NCBI GenBank assembly: GCA_030448085.1
Contig: JAUJNU010000020.1
Coordinates: 1 to 24,852, forward strand
From: Actinomycetota bacterium
GTDB taxonomy: Bacteria; Actinomycetota; UBA4738; CADDZG01; WHSQ01
DNA length: 24,852 nt
Direction: 5' to 3'
Shown: piece after piece, positions 15,357 through 21,303 of the stretch
How positions within the stretch are numbered: position 1 is the stretch's first letter
How the letters are laid out: the number at the start of each line of letters is the position of its first letter
The notes under the pieces: model-generated
Seen by the model: only the letters and a program-made list of their open reading frames with translations
Database searches by the model: none
What the model was told of the DNA's origin: nothing
Translations under genes and position numbers: made by a program

Positions 15357-15634
15357 CGGCTGATGATGCAGAGAGCGCTCTCCGGATCGCCGAAAGATTC
15401 GAAGGCAAGATCGATGTCGTGTTGACCGATGTGATCCTGCCACAGATGTCGGGAAAGCAGCTGTCGGAACGCCTCACCTCCCAAAGGCCCGACACGAAAA
15501 CCCTGTACATGTCCGGTTATACGGATGACATCGTGGCGGAGCGGGGCACGATCAGCGAGCACGAATCCTTCATCCAGAAGCCCTTCAACTCGGGCGGCTT
15601 GTTGCGCAAGCTGACGGAGGTGCTGACCCCGTAG
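15155..15634 (+). CDS. C-terminal fragment of the broken hybrid kinase: end of HATPase and receiver
   Basis: The frame picks up the last strand of the HATPase (S-E-L-G-E-G-T-T-F-K-I-F-L-P) and carries a full receiver of about 115 residues: acidic pocket V-V-E-D-E-P-G-V-R, phospho-acceptor Asp in V-V-L-T-D-V-I-L-P-Q-M-S-G, Ser in Y-M-S-G-Y and Lys in F-I-Q-K-P-F. The Y-M-S-G-Y-T-D motif is standard for C-terminal receivers of hybrid kinases. ATG is not the true start; translation should enter from the upstream frame across the G6 run at 15140-15145. Confidence 0.75.
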   Translation: MYSELGEGTTFKIFLPITSDRLEKPGPEAEPIEVRSGAGRSVLVVEDEPGVRKLVGRILLGAGFDVLTADDAESALRIAERFEGKIDVVLTDVILPQMSGKQLSERLTSQRPDTKTLYMSGYTDDIVAERGTISEHESFIQKPFNSGGLLRKLTEVLTP

Positions 15635-15691
15635 GGATGAAAGTCCTCTGGCGGGAGGGGCGGCACGGGGGCGGCAGGATCTACTGAGCTG

Positions 15692-15707
15692 GGCGGGCGA
15701 GACCGCC
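15692..15707. terminator. possible bidirectional terminator between convergent genes
   Basis: GGCGG (15692-15696) and CCGCC (15703-15707) form a 5-bp stem with a 6-base loop in the 88-base gap between the hybrid kinase and the convergent TolB-like gene. There is no T tract; support is mainly positional. Confidence 0.25.
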
Positions 15708-15722
15708 TCGACCTGCTGCGGC

Positions 15723-16651
15723 TTAGCGTCGGCTCCAATCCCCGGATTGCCCGAAGTTGCCGGTGCGCCTGACCTTGCGGATCCCCGTGCCGTCGAGCCG
15801 CATCGTGAACAGGGCGGTGTCGCTGCCGGGTCCCCTGTCACTGTCGAACAGGATGCGGTTGCCGTTGGGTGAATAGACGGGTCGATAGTCCTCGTGCCTG
15901 TTCGTGGTTATCCGAACCTGGTTCGAGCCGTCCTTCTTCATGGAGTAGATCTCGTAGTCCTTACCGTCGGGTGATGCGTAATAGACGATCCGTCTCCCAT
16001 TGGGGGACCACTGAGGCCCGAACTCGAAGATCTCATTGCTGGTCAGCGCTCGCACACCTCCGCCATTCGGCTGCACTCGAAAGAGCTCCGGATCGCCGCC
16101 GCCGTCGGTGCCTACGTAGGCGATGAAGCGGCCGGTTGGTGACCACGCGGGTTCCGACTCGTTCTCCGTCGTGTTCGTGATCGCTCTTACACGAGACCCG
16201 TTCGCTCGCATGCTGTAGATGTCCGAGTCGAAGTCCGGACTGCGGCTGGACGAGAACGCTATGCGCCGGCCCCGGGGGGACCAACTCGGCTCGTCGTCGG
16301 CGAACTGGTCCGAGGTCAGCTTCATGACGTTCCGCCCCCTCGCGCTCATAACGAAGATGTCGGGGTCAGCCTTGCGCCCTCTGGCCGAGACGAAAGCGAT
16401 CTTCCGCCCCGACGGCGCCCACGCGGGGTCGTAATCGCTGTCGTTGTTTCGAGTTAGCCGCTTGCGATGCCCGCCCCGGGGCGTGACGACAAAGATCTCT
16501 TCATTCCCCCCGGCCAAGCCGGAGAAGGTGATCTTGCCGTTGCGTCCCGGGAAGGTGGCCCTGGGCGATGGGGAGGGGAGCAGCCCCGCCACCATCACAA
16601 CGACGACGCCTGCGACCGGGATGACGCGCGTGACTTGATGACGACCTTCAA
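15723..16651 (-). CDS. secreted TolB-like PD40 beta-propeller protein
   Basis: About 300 residues. After a hydrophobic secretion signal come six or seven PD40/TolB-type blades, each with the pattern D-x-x-P-x-W-S-P-x-G-R-x-I-A-F and S-x-R-x-x-D-x-D-I-F/Y. The N-terminal strand F-P-G-R-N-G-K-I-T-F-S is typical of actinobacterial secreted members. They are beta-propellers of mostly unknown binding partner. The open frame reaches an ATG at 16772, but that would fuse a zinc-ribbon remnant ahead of the signal peptide. A strong GGAGGGGGG on the minus strand (16664-16656) sits just before a TTG at 16651 that gives M-K-V-V-I-K-S-R, a good signal-peptide start if one base is missing near 16625. The corrected gene is then 930 bases, exactly 310 codons. 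I favour that start. Confidence 0.75.
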
Positions 16652-16693
16652 TGTTCCCCCCTCCAGGGTGTCTCGGTTGGCACGCCCGGCAGT

Positions 16694-16872
16694 CTAGAGC
16701 ACGCCCGACCTCCCGAGGCGCTTGAAGCCTGCTACCGCAGTTGTCGCAGAACCTCGAATCCCTATCGTTCATCGTCCCGCAGCTAGCGCAGGCCGCGCCG
16801 AGAGCGGCGCCGCAGGTCGTCGCAGAACTTGGCGCCGGGTCGGTTACGGGTCCCGCACGATCTGCGGCCGCA
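16694..16872 (-). pseudogene. cryptic double zinc ribbon (DZR-like) sequence, frame-broken
   Basis: On the minus strand two consecutive zinc ribbons are readable across a one-base insertion at 16815-16816: first C-G-T-R-N-R-P-G-A-K-F-C-D-D-C-G, then C-A-S-C-G-T, N-D-R-D-S-R-F-C-D-N-C-G-S-R-L. This C-G-T...F-C-x-x-C-G rhythm is the hallmark of DZR modules. The frame may end at a TAG at 16694-16696 after another shift, giving a very small protein, or run into the TolB-like frame. It overlaps the last codons of the DUF385 gene in another frame. It may be a decayed N-terminus of a larger DZR protein or a small zinc-ribbon gene damaged by indels. No start codon is convincing. Confidence 0.45.
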
Positions 16873-17325
16873 GGGCCACGACCGGCATCGCCTTAGCTAG
16901 CTGAGCGGCGAGTGGCTCTCCTTCTACTGGCTTGAAGCCCGTGAGCCACATGCTGCGAGCGGCGGCACGCTTGTGAACCGAGAGCCAGCGCTCGTGGCGC
17001 CGTCTTGCTTCCTCCTGGTCTACGAGCCCACCACCGGCCGGAAACTGTGGCCTCCGATCCGTATCTCCTCGGCACCGCCGGCCGTGACGTTCCGGAACCA
17101 GTCCGCGCCCGGCCCCCATCCCGACGAAAGCAGAAGCTCACCGGTGGCCTCATCCCGCACGAGTACCTCCACCACCGTCCGATACAGGCGACCGCTCTTT
17201 CGACCTCTGTGGGTGAGGAGGGCGTACCGGCTCGGGAGCAGCCACCCAGCCCTCATCCGGTACAGGCCGAGGGGCGCGCGCAGGAACAATCGAAGCAGTC
17301 CCCTACCGGGGTCGGTCCTCGTCAC
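16844..17325 (-). pseudogene. nitroreductase/deazaflavin-dependent oxidoreductase family protein (DUF385), one frameshift
   Basis: Two frames together encode about 160 residues of the F420-dependent nitroreductase-like family, a split-barrel fold in which many members bind cofactor F420. N-terminal part: R-A-G-W-L-L-P-S-R-Y-A-L-L-T-H-R-G-R-K-S-G, then L-L-L-S-S-G-W-G and A-D-W-F-R-N-V. C-terminal part: E-A-R-R-R-H-E-R-W through A-K-A-M-P-V-V-A-L-R-P. The break is near 17026-17030, where one missing G in a GGG run restores V-V-G-L-V-D-Q-E-E-A; the corrected length is 161 codons exactly. I chose GTG 17325 because it overlaps the stop of the upstream gene (GTGA). Together with that gene it forms a unit likely controlled by the divergent TetR. 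The substrate is unknown. Confidence 0.7.
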
Positions 17326-18386
17326 GTCTGTGGCGTGAGGGACTCGACCTGGCCCGTCCATTCGCTTTGATATTCACCCGGCCCGGAGGTGACGTTCATT
17401 TTCTGGTACTGCTTGACGACGAGTCTGTTCTTTGGCGAGACCCAGGACCGGGTGATGTTGCTCCCCTCGACCTCCCCACGCATCTGCATGACGACCTCGG
17501 TCCCCCACACCTCCCCCGCCCCCCCCTCCATGTCGCTGGTCGTTCGCTCGAAGCTGCGCCCCCGGTACTCGCCGCTCGTCCTTCCCTCCCACGACCCCTG
17601 CCACGTCTGGCCCACCTTCAACGGGAGCCGCGACACGAACATGTGAGGGTTGAAGACGACAGTCTTGTCGACCTCGACAGGGCCCATCTCAACCCTGTTC
17701 CGCACCTCCCACGCCGAGACGCCCTCGCCTGAGATCATCAGCCCGAACCATTGCTCTCTCTGCTCGGAGAAGACGTGATGCTCGGTCCACCTGTTCCCAC
17801 CTTCGTTCGTGATGATCCGGTGGGAGCGGGAAGGGAGCTGCCTGTGAACCCCGGGCGCCTTCTCGTACCCGTCGACCGACCAGGTGTAGACGCCTTCTTC
17901 GGGCGGAGCAGTCTGGGCCTTGGGAACAGCAGGGCCCTGGGGGTCGCTCTTCTTCGGCTCCTTCGCCGCTCGGTTGGGCTGAGGCGCGTCCGCAGGTTGT
18001 GAGCCCGCCGTCTTGTCGCCGCCTGGGGCTGCCGGCGCGGCGTGGGCAGGGGCAGACCTTCCGGGTTTCTCTTTGCCGGGACTCCCTTGGGCGGGCTGTG
18101 GCCCCTTCCCGGACCTGTCGCCTCGTCTCTTGCCGCTTCCCTTCGGACCGGCACGCTCCGCGGGGTCTTCCGAGCCCGTGGCTGCCCGGAACTCGGAAAC
18201 GGCATCTTCAGTGCTCGCAGCAGTTGACTCGTTGAGGGAGATGTACAGCCCCGGCCCCCCCAGGGCAAGGACGCCCACAAGGGTGGAGGCGACGACGGTC
18301 CCGACCTTCAGCCTGCGCTCCTTTCGGCGCGCCACAGGATCCTGTCCTCCCGGGGGCTCGGCCCAGATGTCTCGCGGCAGCTTCAT
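17322..18386 (-). CDS. membrane-anchored protein with Pro/Ala/Lys-rich linker and beta-rich C-terminal domain
   Basis: A 354-residue protein with three parts. A basic cytoplasmic N-terminus (residues 1-27) leads to one transmembrane helix (about 28-50). A low-complexity linker (about 65-165) rich in Pro, Ala, Gly and Lys could span the cell wall. A folded extracytoplasmic domain (about 165-350) has alternating Trp, Gly and charged strand patterns such as V-G-Q-T-W-Q-G-S-W and E-W-T-G-Q-V-E-S-L. There is no catalytic motif I recognise; a lipid- or polysaccharide-binding beta-barrel is possible but unproven. It is the first gene of the operon facing the TetR regulator, with 81 bases between, and its stop overlaps the DUF385 start. 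Confidence 0.7.
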   Translation of the reverse strand: MKLPRDIWAEPPGGQDPVARRKERRLKVGTVVASTLVGVLALGGPGLYISLNESTAASTEDAVSEFRAATGSEDPAERAGPKGSGKRRGDRSGKGPQPAQGSPGKEKPGRSAPAHAAPAAPGGDKTAGSQPADAPQPNRAAKEPKKSDPQGPAVPKAQTAPPEEGVYTWSVDGYEKAPGVHRQLPSRSHRIITNEGGNRWTEHHVFSEQREQWFGLMISGEGVSAWEVRNRVEMGPVEVDKTVVFNPHMFVSRLPLKVGQTWQGSWEGRTSGEYRGRSFERTTSDMEGGAGEVWGTEVVMQMRGEVEGSNITRSWVSPKNRLVVKQYQKMNVTSGPGEYQSEWTGQVESLTPQT

Positions 18387-18416
18387 CAGGTGTCCCTTCC
18401 GTTGGTCCGGTCTGAG

Positions 18417-18444
18417 ATAACCCTGTTATGCAATGATGTATAAC
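18417..18444. promoter_or_regulatory. TetR-type operator in the divergent promoter region
   Basis: Three half-sites lie in a row: ATAAC (18417-18421), GTTAT (18425-18429) and ATAAC (18440-18444). The last two bound a 20-bp palindrome (18425-18444) in which 7 of 10 base pairs are symmetric, including all five outer pairs. TATAAC at 18439-18444 resembles a -10 box for the TetR gene, so binding would block transcription. The site sits between the TetR start (18468) and the divergent membrane-protein start (18386). Confidence 0.65.
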
Positions 18445-18467
18445 GCTGCTATGTCATCCTGTCAATC

Positions 18468-19100
18468 GTGAGCCCCAAACCGGCGGACCCCCGCACCCGG
18501 ACCGCTCTCATTGAGGCCGCGGCACGGCTCGTGGTGCACGAAGGCCCGGGCGCGCTGACCACGCGAAGGCTGGCGGCCGTCGTCGGAACCTCCACGATGG
18601 CCGTGTACACCCACTTCAAGGGCATGCAGGACGTGAAGGCGGCGGTACGAAAAGAGGGCTTCGACAGGCTCGCCGGGTATCTGGATGCGGTCCCGAGAAC
18701 CGAAGACACCGTCACCGACGTTGCTGCGCTCGGGGTTGCGTATTTCGTGAACGCTCTCAGCAATGCGGAGCTTTACCGCTTCATGTTCCTCGAGCCCACC
18801 ACCGAGGACGAGGGCGAGGTGGGGGTGGAGACCTTCGAGGTCTTAGTGGACGCTGTCGCCGCCGCGGTGGAGGCGGGACGCTTCCGCGGGGAGCCTCTGG
18901 ACCTCGCAACACAGCTGTGGGTCACCGCGCACGGGATCGTGACGCTCCAACACGCCGGGAAGCTGACGATGGAGGAGGCGATCGCCTGCTTCGCCGAGAT
19001 GGGGACCAACCTCTTCGTTGGGTTCGGAGACGAACGGGTTGCCGCGGAGCGCTCCGTCGAGGTCGTCACCAGCCGCCACTTCATCGGCTCCCCGTCCTAG
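18468..19100 (+). CDS. TetR/AcrR family transcriptional regulator
   Basis: A 210-residue regulator. The helix-turn-helix (about residues 14-58) reads A-L-I-E-A-A-A-R-L, then L-T-T-R-R-L-A-A-V-V-G-T-S-T-M-A-V-Y-T-H-F, a standard TetR DNA-binding domain. The C-terminal ligand-binding part is helical and contains W-V-T-A-H-G-I-V-T-L near residues 150-160, like the WHG group of TetR C-terminal domains. The inducer is unknown. GTG at 18468 is the likely start; the Shine-Dalgarno is weak. The gene faces the membrane-protein/DUF385 unit over a palindromic operator, so it probably represses both itself and that unit. Confidence 0.9.
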   Translation: MSPKPADPRTRTALIEAAARLVVHEGPGALTTRRLAAVVGTSTMAVYTHFKGMQDVKAAVRKEGFDRLAGYLDAVPRTEDTVTDVAALGVAYFVNALSNAELYRFMFLEPTTEDEGEVGVETFEVLVDAVAAAVEAGRFRGEPLDLATQLWVTAHGIVTLQHAGKLTMEEAIACFAEMGTNLFVGFGDERVAAERSVEVVTSRHFIGSPS

Positions 19101-19111
19101 CGGGGACTCAG

Positions 19112-19126
19112 GCGCCGAGCCGGCGC
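19112..19126 (+). terminator. GC-rich hairpin after the TetR gene
   Basis: GCGCCG (19112-19117), loop AGC, CGGCGC (19121-19126): a perfect 6-bp stem 12 bases past the TetR stop and just before the ribosome binding site of the next gene. Without a T tract it is only a possible terminator or translation modulator. Confidence 0.3.
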
Positions 19127-19147
19127 GGCCGGGCAGGAGTTGCCCCT

Positions 19148-20893
19148 GTGCTGAAGAAACCATCTTCTATGAACCGCGCCCCTTCGCGCCCTTGGCTCCT
19201 CGCGCCCCTGATCCTGCTGATCGGGAGCCTGACGCTGGCGCCAACCCCGGAGGCCGATGCCCACGACGTGTGCTTGGAGGCGCCGGCGATCGTTCAGCGC
19301 GGCACCCCGAGGGACGACGTGATCCGGGGTACGCAGGCGCGCAACATCATCTACGGCGGCGGGGGCGCTGACATCATCACCGGAGGCGGCTGCGAGGACA
19401 AGATCTACGGCGGCGGCGGCAAGGACAGGATCTCGGCCAAGGGGGACTTGGACCTCATCGTCCCGGGTGGCGGTGCGGACAAGGTCGATGGCGGTGGCGG
19501 CCGGGACACCATCTCTTTCGCCGAGGCGCCCGATGGGGTGACGGCCGATCTGGCCTCGGGGTCTGCTTCGGGTGAAGGCAGCGATCGTCTCGTGGGACTC
19601 GAGTCCATCGTCGGGACGAAGGAGGCTGACAAGCTGGTCGGCAACGGAGCGGCGAACACCTTCGCCCCGGGAGCCGGTGACGACACCATCCAGGGCAAGG
19701 AGGGAGCGGATGTCCTCGATCTGCGAGGTGCGGACAGAGGCGTCACCGTAAGGCTCGATCCGGGGGTCGCGGACGGCGAAGGAAGCGACACCCTCTCCAG
19801 CATCGAGAGCGTTCTTGGCAGCGATTTCGAAGACACGATCACAGGTTCCGCTGGGCCGGACAAGCTGCGGGGGAACAGGGGCGATGACTTCCTCGACGGA
19901 AGCGGCGGTGAGGATCTGACGGACGGGAGCGGTGGCCAGGACACGTGCATCAATGCGGAGAAGCTGAAGAGTTGCGAGCAGACGGTTCCGCCACTTCCGA
20001 TAGCGGGCGCCTATCAAGTCACCCGCTCCCTTCCCGCCGACCCCGATACCGTGCTCGCGCCGCGAGGAACGGCGGGATCGTCCCCCCGCGGCGGCTCATG
20101 CTATGCCTCCCAACGGGCTCGCCGTGACCGGCCGGACATCGAGGACGGCCGTTTGGTGCACGTCGTCTATCTACTCCCTCGCGACGCCCAGGACGACCGT
20201 CTCGACGCGAACGGGACGCTCGATTGCTCGGTGACGGCGCCGAACGTCGGGTTCCGTCAGCGCTCGGGGGATCTCGAGTGGCGTTTCGACATGTTCCGGC
20301 ACAAGGGCCGCAAGGTTGTAGACGTGACCTTCGTTCGATCGAACAAGGCCGCGGGCGATCTCTCCGGCTCCGGGCAGATCGGGGATGAGCTGATCTCCAG
20401 GGGCTTCGTCGAGCCTGACAAGAGATACCTCACGTACGCGGTCTCGAGCGGTGGAGGTGCCTGCGGTGACGGTCTCTACCCGCTGGATCCCGGCACGGGT
20501 CCGGTCGACGGTCGTTTCGCCTCTGTCTATCTCGCCAGTCCCAGGGGATGCGGCGCGACCCTCTTCGGCACCCCCGGTAGACCGTCCTACTCGGAGACGA
20601 TCGCTCAGCAGGAGCTGATCCACACCGACGGGATGGTTCCCATGGGAGCGCCGCACACTTGCTCGCTCGACTTCGGTCTGGGCATCGGGCATGTGTGCAC
20701 CGGCCCGCTGGGGGCGACGACCGGACTGGGCCTGCTAGAGATCGACCCGGAGAGGTTCGACGTTATGTTCCCATTCGTCGGCCTTCCTCTTTCCGACAAG
20801 CAGCTCGACATCGGCAACGACGACTACTTCAGACATCCGCTCCCCCGGCGCGACCTGAAGAGAGGGCTTTACCTCCAAAACAGCTCCCGCTGA
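19148..20893 (+). CDS. secreted RTX-repeat protein with zincin-like C-terminal domain
   Basis: About 581 residues. The signal peptide covers residues 1-38. Residues 50-265 are RTX/hemolysin-type calcium-binding repeats (G-G-x-G-x-D units such as Y-G-G-G-G-A-D and G-D-D-T-I-Q-G), with longer V-T-V-R-L-D-type spacers. The C-terminal half (about 285-581) resembles a family of secreted actinobacterial zincin-like domains: V-V-Y-L-L-P-R-D, D-x-N-G-T, R-F-D and V-D-V-T-F-V-R, then Q488-E-L-I-H492, G-M-V-P-x-G-A-P-H, G-H-V-C and D-V-M-F. The expected HExxH zinc motif has Gln at its first position, so catalysis is doubtful. Six or more Cys could form disulfides. GTG at 19148 is chosen for its AGGAG at 19135-19139; ATG 19169 is an alternative. 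Function is probably extracellular. Confidence 0.75.
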   Translation: MLKKPSSMNRAPSRPWLLAPLILLIGSLTLAPTPEADAHDVCLEAPAIVQRGTPRDDVIRGTQARNIIYGGGGADIITGGGCEDKIYGGGGKDRISAKGDLDLIVPGGGADKVDGGGGRDTISFAEAPDGVTADLASGSASGEGSDRLVGLESIVGTKEADKLVGNGAANTFAPGAGDDTIQGKEGADVLDLRGADRGVTVRLDPGVADGEGSDTLSSIESVLGSDFEDTITGSAGPDKLRGNRGDDFLDGSGGEDLTDGSGGQDTCINAEKLKSCEQTVPPLPIAGAYQVTRSLPADPDTVLAPRGTAGSSPRGGSCYASQRARRDRPDIEDGRLVHVVYLLPRDAQDDRLDANGTLDCSVTAPNVGFRQRSGDLEWRFDMFRHKGRKVVDVTFVRSNKAAGDLSGSGQIGDELISRGFVEPDKRYLTYAVSSGGGACGDGLYPLDPGTGPVDGRFASVYLASPRGCGATLFGTPGRPSYSETIAQQELIHTDGMVPMGAPHTCSLDFGLGIGHVCTGPLGATTGLGLLEIDPERFDVMFPFVGLPLSDKQLDIGNDDYFRHPLPRRDLKRGLYLQNSSR

Positions 20894-20916
20894 CGCTCCT
20901 GGGGCACAATCTGGGG

Positions 20917-21303
20917 ATGCGGGCCGGGGAGGGAGCGGGGGGAACCGAGGACAACGAGCGGCCACTGAGCAAGGGGGCTTCGTTCGTAGACCTTGCTGCC
21001 TCGGTCCTTCTGCTGTTCACGCTGGCGTTGGCGCAGCCGATCCTCGAGATCCTCGGCAACAACGTCGAGTTCTTCCTGGCCCGGAACTCTCCTACGTCGG
21101 ACATCGTGCTCTTGGGCGTCCTAATGGCGATCGCTGCCCCACTGGCTCTGGTCATCGTGGTGGGGCTCGTCTATGCCGTCACGCGGATCGGTGGGCGGAT
21201 CCTCCACGCCTCCGTATTCGTTGCACTCGCCGGGCGCTCTCCGATCCTTCAGAGCGCAAGCGGCTCGCGCCTGACCTTTCGGCCGGCCTGCTGGTCGAGG
21301 TGA
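20917..21303 (+). CDS. N-terminal membrane part of a sulfatase-like protein (likely same gene as the next entry)
   Basis: About 128 residues with at least three hydrophobic segments: around residues 24-45, 60-85 and 90-105. In sulfatase-like proteins of this type the membrane region directly precedes the enzyme domain, with A-Q-P-I-L-E-I-L-G-N-N-V-E-F-F as a recognisable start. The frame ends in a Ser/Arg/Pro-rich tail that looks out of frame. The downstream frame, read upstream of its GTG, continues sensibly as D-P-S-E-R-K-R-L-A-P-D-L-S-A-G-L-L-V-E-V. One missing base between about 21225 and 21243 would join them into 717 codons. A genuine two-gene GTGA overlap at 21300-21303 is the alternative. 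Confidence 0.65.
   Translation: MRAGEGAGGTEDNERPLSKGASFVDLAASVLLLFTLALAQPILEILGNNVEFFLARNSPTSDIVLLGVLMAIAAPLALVIVVGLVYAVTRIGGRILHASVFVALAGRSPILQSASGSRLTFRPACWSR

Larger units (their letters stand above)
12433..15634 (+). pseudogene. large hybrid histidine kinase REC-PAS-GAF-PAS-PAS-HisKA-HATPase-REC, interrupted by four frameshifts
   Basis: Read across frames, this locus encodes one continuous signalling protein of about 1067 residues. Four single-base changes break it: a missing C in the C5 run at 13967-13971, an extra base near 14175-14178, a missing C in the C4 run at 14411-14414, and a missing G in the G6 run at 15140-15145. Domain sequences resume exactly at each point, and the corrected length (3204 bases) is a whole number of codons. 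I therefore treat it as one gene, either broken by assembly errors or decayed very recently. The start is ATG 12433, overlapping the upstream receiver stop; GTG 12466 is an alternative. The order N-terminal receiver, sensors, kinase, C-terminal receiver suggests a relay that takes phosphate from another kinase as well as sensing directly. Confidence 0.8.

Noticed and set aside
18917..19147. N-terminal extension of the RTX protein into the TetR gene
   Set aside because: Arg-rich out-of-frame sequence; GTG 19148 with AGGAG starts a proper signal peptide.
19300..19960. DNA tandem repeat array
   Set aside because: The repetitiveness follows the Gly/Asp-rich RTX protein repeats and is divergent at DNA level, so it is coding rather than a separate repeat element.
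19097..20017. 306-codon minus-strand open frame opposite the RTX gene
   Set aside because: Arg/Val-rich shadow created by the repetitive GC-rich RTX codons; no start context or motif.
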